From: Batrachochytrium dendrobatidis JAM81
Lineage: Eukaryota; Chytridiomycota; Chytridiomycetes; Rhizophydiales
Direction: 5' to 3'
Assembly: GCF_000203795.2 (NCBI RefSeq)
Contig: NW_006281109.1
Span: forward strand, 810,556 to 874,555
Length of the DNA: 64,000 bases
Below, piece by piece: positions 1 through 10,252 of this stretch; the first letter of the stretch is position 1; every line of letters starts with the position of its first letter. Under the pieces are notes generated by a model. That model was given only the letters and a program-made list of their open reading frames with translations, had not been told where the DNA came from and made no database searches. The translations under genes and the position numbers were made by a program.

Positions 1-1
1 C

Positions 2-1066
2 TACAAATTAAAGGAATTCAAGGCAAGAGGAATCTTGCAGGCAACAGTGAGCAGTAAATTCAAGTTTATGCTCTGTGACAGTAATGGAGTACAACTTGAC
101 GCCAGGAAAATCTGGGTCGGACTCAAGAACCATTATGTTGACTACTGTGAAAGATCGCTGACGCGATCAGAGGAAGCCATGGCAAATCTGCAGTACGATC
201 CCAGGAAGGGAGTCGAGGAACTGTACAACACTATGACGAGTCTACGTCATAAGATTGCAGCGGCAAATATATTTTGGGGTGAGAAAGTGTTTGCATCAAG
301 GGTGATGGCAAAACTTGTTTCCAAGAGCAGAGAATGGCGCTACTTTGAAGGACATACAGTGCGATGGACCGACGAAATGCTAAGCCCCAACAAATTCCTG
401 TCGGAACTCATCGAAGAGGAAATTAAACTCATCAACATGGGTGCACTACCGAGGCACGGTGTAGATGACACCATATACGAGGCGAACTATGCGTCTAGAA
501 ATCATAGGAACCTACGGAAAGGTTCAACATCACATGGGCCAAATGCACACGGCGCAAAGCAAGGCAACTCTAGTCGGGATGACTATTTTGCAGCAAACCA
601 TGAGATGGATACTTATTATCGTAGAGAGCAGGGACGTCGACCCTATGAACAAAGAAACGACGATCAAGACAGAATGCCCGCATGCCATAATTGTGGTAAT
701 ATAGGCCACTATGCAAAGGACTGTCGACCAGCTCCAAGGAACGGCAATTACCGACAATCGTCACCAAAATTCTTCTCCAAAGGGCCACGATCAAACAACC
801 AAGACCGATCAAGAAATAATCAATCGGCAGACGGAATGTTTGTAGCAATGGACAACAAGAAAAGGGACATTGTAATTGACGAGGCATGTAGCTCCATCGA
901 TAGGAGTGATATGTTCATATTGGACTCGGAGCCTCCAGCCATATGGTATGCCGACCTGAATGGGTGTATGATTTTGTACCGTGCAGCAACCGACAGGTCA
1001 AGGCATCAGGACAAGACATGCACAATGTCATCGGTACTGGAACAGTGGAAATCCTGTGCAATGTAG
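2..1066 (+). pseudogene. copia gag with zinc knuckle, frame lost in protease
   Basis: The frame is open from the window edge, so the true start lies upstream. The first 140 residues resemble the UBN2/retrotran_gag family that builds the capsid shell. A CCHC zinc knuckle (Cx2Cx4Hx4C) sits near 680-725, followed by a basic, Asn/Arg-rich stretch that would bind RNA. The frame then reaches the aspartic protease motif near 917-928 and leaves the expected sequence there: the residues after the DS are out of frame and end at a stop at 1064-1066, while the matching GAS..H residues continue in the next frame. This is most simply a one-base loss in the catalytic motif. Confidence 0.8.
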
Positions 1067-3132
1067 GTCACAGGACTGTTTCCATTCAACTGGGTAATGT
1101 TCTAGTGGTGCCAACTTTCGGAGTCAACCTTATCTCTGAAAATATACTCGAAGACAAAGGATGTCAGATCAGTATTTTCAAAAAGGTCAGGACGATAAGA
1201 AAGTCGAATGGCGAAGTTATCATGACTACCCGTAGAGACGGAGGCGTAAACGCAGTAAACTGCGAGGCTATAATATCTGATGAGGAACGTGCAATGGCTC
1301 ATAATACAGTAATTGCAACAGCTAATCACGCGTCAGAAGTATTTAGAAAGCCCACAGACACTGCTGGCTGGCATAAAAGACTGGGGCATATAAATGTCGA
1401 ATCGATCAAGAACTTGGCCGACAAATCGGAAGGTCTTGATATTATACCGGGAAAGACCAAAGAGAGGTCTCAGTGCGTGGCATGTATCAAAGGCAAGGCC
1501 GTTCGACACCCGTTCCCGAAAACAAGTACACATGTGGCAACTCAAGTCAATGTGTTACTACACATGGATCTAGAAGGGCCGTTTCATGACACGGCTCTAG
1601 GTGGATACAAGTATTACCTGATCATAGTAGATGATTACTCAAGGTATTCCCACCTGTATCCAATGATCTCAAAAGATCAAACGTTCCAGCGGTTCAAGGA
1701 ACATGTTGCCGCTGTCGAATTAAGTAAAGGCTTACCGGTTCGAGCGATCCGAACCGATAATGGAGGGGAGTTTACCTCCAGTGCGTTCCAACAGTTCCTG
1801 AAGCTTAAAGGAATTGCAGTACAAAGGACGACGCCTTACACTCCACAGCAAAATGGAGTTGCCGAACGCAAGAATCGGACAATCGTCAGCGCTGTACGCG
1901 CTATGTTTGCCGGTTGCAAGCTTGGTCGAGAATTCTGGGCAGAGGCAGCGATGACTGCAGTGTATCTACAGAATCGGTCTCCTAACAAGGCGCTAGGCCA
2001 AAGAACGCCATACGAGCTATGGACAGGAGAGCTGCCAAAGGTGATGCATCTCAGGACGTTCGGATATGCAGCGTATGCACTCAGACCAAAGCAATTGCTG
2101 GAAAAATTGGACACACGCACTAGAAGGTGTGTATTTATAGGTTATCACTCACAGGCCAAGGCATACAAGCTGTTTGACCTTGAAGGCAAGAAAATGATAA
2201 CAAGCAGGGATGTAGACTTTGCTGAAGAGGAGTTTCCTTGACTCTCTAATCCCGCTCGTCGAAACAATGCCGTACAAGTAATGACACTGTACGATGAGGC
2301 TCCATTATTTACTCATAGCTACAATCTAGGTGGTGTTACACCGTCTGTACCTATTGCGATAGATAATGTGGTAAGTCCAAAAACATCAGAAACTCCAGGG
2401 AATCCAGATTGTGCGAGTACGCCAATTGGAGGGGAGTCAGAACCAGGTCGCCGACAAGTACCAAGAGTAGTACCGACTGCAAGGAATACAGCGAGGATGA
2501 CTGTAGCAGATCGCGGGACCGAGGTCACAACAAGCGATGAACGCATAACTCAGGAGGAGTTATTAGGGCGTGGCATCAGCAGGAATAAGGCTATAAAGAC
2601 ATCGCTAAATGAGTCGAGTCTAGCCGGTTATAGGAAACCGAACCAGAAACCGAGATCGAAATCTCAAGGTTCGAGGAAAGCAGTTCAGGAACGTCCAGTT
2701 GACGTTATGAACAGGGACAGAGCCACGATGGCTGCTCCCACAGAATCGACGGTCACGGCTGATTATCCAGGAGCGATATCAGAGGTTGATGACGCGTCTG
2801 AGCCGAGCATACAGGCTGCGGTGGAACAAAGAATGGTTGAGGATTTGCCAACCAATACAAGTCAAGACGACAGTGATCTGGAAGAGTCAGATCAATACTA
2901 CTCGTACACTCACGGGAGTGGTACCAGTAATGCCGATGAGTCGAATAACACAGTGGCAGTTATATCGGACGGATCATCGAGGAACATTGTGCCAGAAACG
3001 TGGCAACAGGCTATAGTTTCGAGTGATGCAGATCTATGGAATGCAGTCAAACTCGTGCTACACTACGTGCAAGGAACGTTAAGTTACGCACTAGAACTAG
3101 GAGGAACCAAAATAGTGGATTGTGTTTATTGA
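928..3132 (+). pseudogene. copia pol remnant: protease tail, integrase, no reverse transcriptase
   Basis: The frame carries the protease C-terminal part, a GAG-pre-integrase zinc motif (GWHKRLGH, then CVAC, 1368-1490) and the integrase core with all three acidic residues: D in LHMDLEGP (near 1560-1580), D in IRTDNGGEF (near 1750-1770) and E in GVAERKNR (near 1857-1880). An in-frame TGA stands at 2239-2241, and the same frame reopens to 3132. Near 3000-3045 the usual start of reverse transcriptase (PETWQQAI..DADLW) is fused directly to a sequence like the region after RNase H (LVLHYVQGTLSYALELGG). The enzyme core between them is deleted, so the element cannot move on its own. Confidence 0.85.
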
Positions 3133-3970
3133 TAAGAGAACCTTGTCTCTTATAGAAAGAAGAAGTAGTGAATTAGTGACGGTATAAGCGTCACTCCTAA
3201 GCTTCACCATTAAGGGTTCCCAAGCGTTACAGTCTTTGTATAAAGTGAGGCAATGGTCATCACCATATCTAATCATTGTATAGCTTACTTGTTTATACAA
3301 TGCTTGTTACTATAGACTGCATCCTGACTGTCTGGGTCCTATTACAAATGTCATACATTACCAATGTCTAATTCATTATCCAATCTTGTCTGGCATTATT
3401 ATTGGCTTTAATCACGTTTGGTTTGTACAACTGCCATGATTTGTACTACCATTATCATTGTGTATTTGAACACCAAATATTACAATACATCAATAATACC
3501 ACAGTGTAAACAGTAATACAGTTGATCAGTATTGTGGCAAGACTTTTCATTCAAGTTTGTATTTGGAAATACTCGATGGTTTAATCACCACACACTATTT
3601 GTAATGCGATTGTCATTGATCTCATTTCATTCCAGTCCAGTCCATCTGATTTATGATGATGTTTAGTAATCCATTACCATGTGTTGTAGTAAACTAGTTT
3701 GTTTATTGAACCAAATCCACAACAATCACATTCAGAATATTGTTCTAAAATAGCAATCAACGCATCAGCATTCACGTTGCATTCAATAATGAATGTAACC
3801 AAGACTGGTACCATCCTATGTTTCATCATTTCATTGGTGGTATAATCTACAGTATTTCCAAGCGTGATTGAGTTTTCAATGTATTTGCATCAAGAATTAA
3901 TCACCTCGATTCAATAAATATGCAGTCTATTGCAACATAACAGGGCCCTAGATATAATGGCATCCAATGA
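3133..3970. other. Intergenic, AT-rich, no gene seen
   Basis: About 840 bases between the dead retrotransposon and the left HSCB copy. It may include the element's 3' end, for example the paired tttataca/tgtatag stretch near 3277-3300, but no LTR can be shown without its partner. No coding exon was recognised. Confidence 0.6.
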
Positions 3971-5187
3971 TCATTGTTTCTCATTAATGAGTGTATCAAT
4001 TGTTCGTAAATATTGCATTTTGATGGTTGCTTGTTTAGCACCATCCAGATCCGACTGTCTGAAACATGCTGCAATCGACTTTTCTGCCTTTTGGATTTCC
4101 ACTTGATACAATCACAATCATAGTGTCAGTACTATGTGGTCCAGTGTTACATGTGACTATCATCATTACCTTGATTGTCCGATTTGATCTGATTGATTAC
4201 TTGCACATCATTTTCTGCAGATTCGATACTTTCTTGAATGTCCATAATCTGAGCCAGGAACTGTGGCTCATTGATCGATGTTGATTCACTAATGCCAACA
4301 CCATACATGTCGAGCTATATTGTCATTACATTTGTATTATTACAACTGTGTTTTTCGACAATATGATTACTGCAATCCACTCAATGGTTTCATTACATGG
4401 CAAACCTTTTCAACAATAATCACTGTATTTCAAACACGCTTACCATATACTGTGCACGAGTGAGCGGATCTCGCAATGTCTGATATGCCTTGTTGACCAA
4501 CGTTGACTGTTCTTCAGACAGCAATCGTTCTTGCTATATATTGTATGCAGCAACCATGTAAAAATCGTTCAACAATCATGTAACAATCATGTAACAATCA
4601 TGTAACGACCGTGTAACCATTTACATCAATACAATCCATATACATCGACACTCATCCATATCAACACTCACATTAGACTTTGTCGTGAAATTGTCTGGAT
4701 GCAACATCTGTTGCAATCCTCTGTATCGTCGTTTCAGATCCGCCAGATCCACCTGGAATGCATTGTGCAGTAACTCGTCATTCAACTGTGAATACTTTTC
4801 TGGCATCAATAATGCAAAATGGTTAGGTGGAGGTCGCTGCAATGGCTGAAGCACTGCACACTGAGTGTTTTTACAAAACAGTCGAGAAGGAATCTGAAGT
4901 TGCTGTGAATTGTCTACCAACGAAGGTGGTTCATAGTGATGACATTTCCAGCAATGTGTTCCTGGCAGTTCGGGTTGAATACTGTCGTCTATATTGTCCG
5001 GAAGTGGAGTAATCGTCTGTACAGTTGGTTTTCGTTGATGGTTTATAGTGTTTGGTTTGGATGCAATCGAGTGTTTTTGGAATGATTGCAATGCAGTATG
5101 TATAGTTGATGTAGTGTTTCTACTGTAAAGTGTTGTCCTGATCATGTTCATCCTATTGATCATGATTGTCCATCGTCTTGCATTCAT
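3971..5187 (-). CDS. HSCB: HscB/Jac1 iron-sulfur cluster co-chaperone, left copy
   Basis: Mitochondrial J-protein that brings the scaffold ISCU to the Hsp70 partner during Fe-S cluster transfer. Exons on the minus strand: 4672-5187, 4444-4533, 4170-4314, 3971-4101, giving 293 residues. The N-terminus is basic and Ser/Thr-rich, as in a mitochondrial presequence. Four cysteines (residues 79, 82, 105, 110) form the zinc-binding N-domain seen in eukaryotic HSCB. The J domain has its HPD at 163-165, and the C-terminal helical domain follows in exons 2-4. The frame is intact. It differs from the right copy at residue 60 (Thr here, Ala there) and by its stop codon (TGA, at the duplication edge). Both copies may be functional; expression is unknown. 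Confidence 0.9.
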
Positions 5188-5736
5188 TCTACTCGGTGCA
5201 CTTGATTGGCAACTTTCAATAGTTTCAATTTACTGCAAATTGCTAAACATTATTTTTACACAAAAATCTAATATTGTCGATATGAACAATATGAACAATA
5301 TTGTCATCAAATGAATCGACTGTCATGTTTTGTGTATCAAGTTTTAAAGCAACTTGACATGATTGGACAAGGTTTTGACAAGGTTTTGATTACAGTTTGA
5401 CTACAATTTTTGATTACAGTTTGACTACAATTTTGATTACAGTTTGATATCGATTGTGGTTCAGATTGTGTTAAACTGGTCGAGTAACAATCGAGTTTGT
5501 AAACCAAACGACCATTTAAAGCGTGATCAAACCTATTAAAGACTCGAGTGTTTGTGTTGTCAAAAAACTCAAACAGGTTGATAATATTTAATACAATAAT
5601 GATGGCTGATTGTTGGGTGACAACATAAAACAAGTCATGATCGCATCATACTTGTCAAAATCCAAGTTTTATTATTGAAAGCAATTGTTCAATAACTGAA
5701 TAAAAAAATCTTGAATTCATTGCGAAATCACTGTAA
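3974..5736 (+). repeat. Left arm of large inverted duplication
   Basis: This stretch is the reverse complement of 10253-12042. Homology starts at the HSCB stop codon (outer edge) and ends about 550 bases upstream of the HSCB start (inner edge, near ctgtaa at 5731-5736). Coding parts differ by only a few bases. The main length differences are copy numbers of small tandem units: one extra unit of about 26 bases here near 5390-5450, two fewer ATTGTTCAT-type units near 5280-5300, and about 33 fewer bases in HSCB intron 2. Confidence 0.93.
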
Positions 5737-5750
5737 AATCCAACCAATAG

Positions 5751-5756
5751 CACGTG
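5751..5756. promoter_or_regulatory. CACGTG E-box-like motif
   Basis: Palindromic CACGTG 184 bases upstream of the SPATA4-like start, just inside the core beyond the left arm. Similar motifs sit before several other genes in the window. The regulatory role is inferred. Confidence 0.3.
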
Positions 5757-5939
5757 GTCGATTTATCTTTTTGCCATCGATTTCAACTTTTGCATTATAC
5801 CAGATTAGTGTACAACTGTACTAAATACAAGGATATTTTTATTAAACAGTAAATTTAAACACATTTTATTGAGTTTTGAAAGCGAATGTATGATAGATGA
5901 TTGATACTAATGTGTATATTTGAGAATAGAAATCAAGAG

Positions 5940-6912
5940 ATGAGCGGACTACCTCGACAAGTGATAAAATGGCTTCAAAGTCTCGATCTATCTTTTCCTA
6001 TTCGAATTCCAAAACGGTACATTATAATTGATAGGATTGTGTTACTTTGTATTGCTGTACAACATACACATATTTTATGTGAAATAACGCGAATGTGGCA
6101 TCGTGTATATAAATGAATTAGTGATTTTGCGAATGGGTATCTTATTGCAGAGATATTTTCCCGATATTATCCCAATGAGTTGCAAGTATGGCTGCTGTAT
6201 ACTGGTGACTCGACACCACAAAAGGCCAATAACTGGGTATGCAAGTATTGCTTGTGATTTGAGCCAATAGTACTGAATTGATTTAACACCAACTATTTAT
6301 ACAGGATGTTATTGGGAAATGTATGTATTATTCTTGGATTTGTATTAGATTTGAGCAGTATTTTCAACTCATCACAAGTTCAGTTTTTAAACGAAACAAT
6401 ATTAATATACCTAAAGAAGCAATGGAAGCAGTGATGCATTGTCATGCAGACGCGGCCATTCGATTTGTTGAAAACTTGTACATGCTTCTTACAAAGAACA
6501 GGTACTATTCTAGATTTTCAAACAATATGATGAATGTATCAGACAAAAAAGTATACCCAAGTCTCGATAGTTAAACCTGTACAAGTTTACCTGAGCGATC
6601 GATAATACAGGATCAAGAAGAGATAGTCCCACACTTTGCACTTCCAACCAGTGCCAATGCAATACGATGCATGGCAGAGTCTCCTGACAAGGCCAGAATT
6701 GTGTTGGAAGCACACAAAGAGTTTATTAAGCAACTGCGAGGTATGCAAAAACATTGTGATTCATTTATTAAAGTATGATGCTCATGCAAGGTGTAGTGCA
6801 GCGTGGACCGGAGATACAAGAGATTATCAAGAAAAGCAGACATGCAACTATGGATAGAAACAAAGCAGATTGCAAGCAGATAATCAAGACGAGCAAGAAA
6901 GTTTATTCATAA
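5940..6912 (+). CDS. SPATA4: SPATA4-like CH-domain protein
   Basis: Likely flagellum or microtubule-associated protein, by family: SPATA4 and CLAMP/SPEF1 carry this N-terminal CH_2 calponin-homology domain and occur in ciliated organisms. Exons: 5940-6016, 6122-6236, 6305-6320, 6384-6535, 6611-6740, 6791-6912, giving about 203 residues. Exon 3 is only 16 nt. Recognisable blocks are LPRQVIKWLQSLDLSFP, RDFANGYLIAEIFSRYYP and GKFFKRNNINIPKEAMEAV followed by MHC and LYMLLT. The C-terminal third is charged and not recognised. The end of exon 4 is the least certain junction. The gene lies inside the core of the inverted duplication, upstream of TPS2 on the same strand. Confidence 0.8.
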
Positions 6913-7106
6913 AGCTTAAGCAAAGCAGCCATGTGAAGTAACTCATGGTTATCATCCACTACGATCAATGCAACAGTTGATTTTATAAGAATGAATTAGA
7001 CTTTATGTGCCAAGTGTCGATCAGTTAAGCATTGCTGATCAGTGAATTGCTTAGGTTTGAGTGCTTCTATTTCACACTTGATCCAATATACCGCTTGAAT
7101 TTTACA

Positions 7107-10043
7107 ATGGCATCCAGTGTGATGATGAGTACTGGATCTGTGAGTGATCCTACTGACATTCAAAAGCCCAAGGGAAGAATCATTGTTGCTACCCATCATC
7201 TGCCTTGGATTATATGTCGTTCAGGGAATTCATTGCCTTCCAATGGCATTAACCCTGGCACTGGAAAATCCAATCATGTTCATCATTCGAGAGGTTTGAG
7301 CATTGATAGTGTTGCGACATCAAGCAGCAGTGACAGTGGATACGGATTAAAGTCTTCTTTATCTACTGCAAACTCGGACTTCATTGGGCCTGGTCTGACT
7401 TATAATACTATTGATAGTGTAAAAAATATCACTAGTGAATTGAATGCACCGACTGAGCCTGTTGATCAGGAGTCTCTGTTGAAACCAAAAGCATTCAACT
7501 CTGAATGGACTCTCAAGTCTAGACCTGGTCACTCTGCTCTGTTTTCTGGAGTGCATTCTCTCTCAGAGTCGGGTGCGAATCAAGTGGTGCATGTTGGCTG
7601 GCTAGGACATGTCCCACCATCGCAATCCACCTCGAATGCCAATCCTGATCCAGTAACACTGTCACTGACTCCACAAACTCCTGAAGAGACAGTGCAGCAA
7701 GCAAAGCAGATGCTATGGTCTTTACAAAGCTGTGTTCCTGTTTTGTTGGATGATAATGTGGCTACCAATCACTACAAGGGTTATTGCAAGTTGGGTAAGT
7801 GTGGTGTGGTTGGTATTTAAGCTTTTGACTAGGTTTGGAATACTATTGACACTGCAATTTAAACCTTAGATCTCTGGCCATTGTTTCATTATATTCCTTG
7901 GGACGATACAAAAAGTACAAGAGAAGGTACTCGCAGCTGGCCTGATTATGTCACTGTGAATGAGCAATTTGCAGAAACTATTATTCAGATTTATCAGCCA
8001 GGAGATATCAGTAAGTTGTAATGTGAATGAGTTGCTTAATATGAATTGCTTTTGACTTTGAAATCATTCTATATAGTTTGGGTTCATGACTACCATTTGC
8101 TGCTGGTTCCATCGATGATCCGCAAGGCTTTACCAACTGCTATCATTGGGTTTTTTTTGCATACACCTTTTCCCTCGTCTGAAATATTCAGGAGTCTGCC
8201 ACGTAGGTGTTTTTTATATCGATGCAATGTTTGAGATAAAATCTGATTTATATGGTTGATTGCTATGCTAGGACGAAAGGAAATTCTTTCTGGCCTGCTT
8301 GGATCTAATTTAATTGGTTTCCAGACTTATGCACATGCCAGACACTTTAATAGCAGCTGTATTCGTGTTTTAGGCTGCGAATCCTCTCCCACTGGTGTAG
8401 AGTTTCATGGATTCACGGTTTCAATTGGAATCTTTCCTATTGGCATCGATGTTCAAAGAGTTCAAGCACTTTGTCGCAAGGATTCTGTCTCGCAAAAAGC
8501 CAAATCCATTCGTGACTTATTTCCTGGAAAACGCATCATCATGGGTCGTGACAAGTTTGACCACATCAAAGGCATACTTCACAAACTACACTCGTTTGAA
8601 AAGTTTCTTCAATTATTCCCCGAATGGCATAACAAGGTCACATTGATTCAAATTACCAGTCCACCTCATCGGTCTTCCCCAAGTTTTGCATCCAAGATCT
8701 CGGAAACTATTTCAAGGATCAATGGCACATATGGGTCATTGGAGTACGCTCCTGTCCATCATTATCACCAAATTTTGGATGAGGATGAATATTACGCTTT
8801 GTTGAATATTGCTGATATGTCTTTGATTACGAGTTTAAGAGATGGTATGAATACCAGCTCACATGAATTTGTCGTGTGTCAGCATGAGCAAAAAGCCCCT
8901 TTGATTTTGAGCGAGTTTACTGGTACTGCTGGATCCATGAGTGGAGCCTATCTGGTGAATCCATGGGACCACTTGGGTGTTGCAAATGCAATCAACGATG
9001 CCTTGCTATTGTCAATAGAAGATCGGGCCATCAAACACAAGGTGTGTGATTCATTCGTCCTATTTACAAAATTAATCTACTATATCATTCTAAACTCATT
9101 TCAATCTTTTTACGTTTTGCAGCAACTCTATGATCATGTTACACGACATACGGCACAGTTTTGGGCAAGTAGTTTTATCAAGGAACTCTGTAGTATTTCA
9201 CAAGGCACCACGCAACAAACACCAACGCCTATAGTTGATACACCACGCATCATCAACAGTTACACCCATGCTCAACGCCGGTTACTCATGTTTGATTATG
9301 ATGGTACATTAACTCCAATCAAAAAAGTTCCAAATGCGGCACTACCTCCACCCGACATGCTTAAAGCAATGCAGATTCTTGTCCAGGATCCTAAAAATGT
9401 CGTTTTTGTGATTTCTGGTCGAGATCAAGCTTGTTTGGATACATGGTTAGGTCATATTGACAATTTGGGTCTTAGTGCCGAGCATGGTTCATTCATCAAA
9501 TATCCAGGTGGAAAGTGGATCAATTTAGCAACAGAAATTGATTTAAATTGGAAAGCACCTGTGGCAGAGATTTTCAACTTTTTCACTGAACGAACTCTGG
9601 GATCATTTGTGGAGCATAAACGATACGCTATAACATGGCATTATAGATTGGCAGATCCGGACTACGGTACTTTTCAAGCCAAAGAATGTCAAATGCATCT
9701 TGAAAATGCCATTTTATCCAAACTTCCTGTTGAAATCCTTCTTGGAAAGAAAAATCTTGAAGTGCGACCCATATCCATGAACAAAGGAGAGATTGTCAAA
9801 CGATTGGTACAGCAGCAATTGCAGAATCAGCCTCCATGCGATTTTGTATACTGTGTTGGAGACGATCGTACCGACGAAGATATGTTCAAGGCATTAAAGA
9901 AGAGCGAGTTGAATGAGGATACTTACTTTACCTGTACAATTGGTTCTGCTACAAAGCACACTCATGCTCAGTGGCATGTGAATGCACCACAAGATGTGAT
10001 TGATTTGATTGGAACCATGGCAGATGTAAGCCTTAAAAACTGA
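7107..10043 (+). CDS. TPS2: Trehalose-6-phosphate phosphatase (Tps2 type)
   Basis: Removes phosphate from trehalose-6-phosphate to give trehalose, a stress protectant, in the cytosolic TPS complex. Exons: 7107-7794, 7870-8010, 8077-8202, 8272-9041, 9123-10043, giving 881 residues. After a Ser-rich N-terminal stretch comes a GT20 synthase-like domain (WPLFHYIPWDD, VWVHDYHLLLVP, GRDKFDHIKG, SLRDGMNTSSHEFV). A HAD phosphatase domain follows, with its nucleophile motif DYDGT at about residues 633-637 and GDDRTDEDMF near the end. The catalytic phosphatase motif makes it Tps2 rather than Tps1; in fungal Tps2 the GT20 part is usually non-synthetic. Intron 4 (9042-9122) is 81 nt and has no in-frame stop. 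The start was chosen as the first ATG of the open frame after upstream non-ATG codons. Confidence 0.93.
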
Positions 10044-10252
10044 TGCTCAAGAATTTCCTGATTGGCTTTAAATACATTTTGAACTACCCGCTATTTTATT
10101 TTTATGTGTTTGAATAATTCAGTATATAGAAACTGATATGAATATATTGCAACTTGAGGTCAAGATATCCAAGTGTATGAGAACGAATCCATTAGTTGGA
10201 TTGTAGGATGCTTTTGTCTAGTCTATTACTTGGTTTAAATGTTCAAGTCAAA
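10044..10252. other. TPS2 3' flank up to right repeat arm
   Basis: AT-rich spacer holding the TPS2 3' end. No gene seen. Confidence 0.5.

Larger units (their letters stand above)
1..3132 (+). mobile_element. Degenerate Ty1/copia retrotransposon, 5' end outside window
   Basis: Domain order is gag, zinc knuckle, protease remnant, GAG-pre-integrase, integrase core, then a remnant of the region after RNase H. Integrase lying before the reverse transcriptase position is the Ty1/copia order. The copy is dead: the protease motif carries a -1 shift, a TGA interrupts the pol frame at 2239-2241, and almost all of reverse transcriptase and RNase H is missing. The 5' LTR lies outside the window, so no LTR pair can be compared, and the 3' limit is uncertain (somewhere after 3132). 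Confidence 0.9.

Noticed and set aside
917..960. Programmed -1 frameshift in copia gag-pol
   Set aside because: The shift falls inside the protease catalytic motif, with no slippery heptamer seen, and the copy has other lesions; decay is simpler.
3133..3310. Possible 3' LTR after the copia remnant
   Set aside because: Short inverted TGTATAG/TATACA strings exist, but the partner LTR is outside the window, so it cannot be shown.
4066..4284. 72-codon hydrophobic frame (also 11732-11950, minus)
   Set aside because: Antisense to HSCB exons 3 and 4 and the intron between them.
5337..5633. Open frame in the duplicated arm (also 10356-10628)
   Set aside because: It starts at a non-ATG codon, has low-complexity Asn/Ser/Gln repeats from a minisatellite, and differs in length between the arms; it is the HSCB upstream region.
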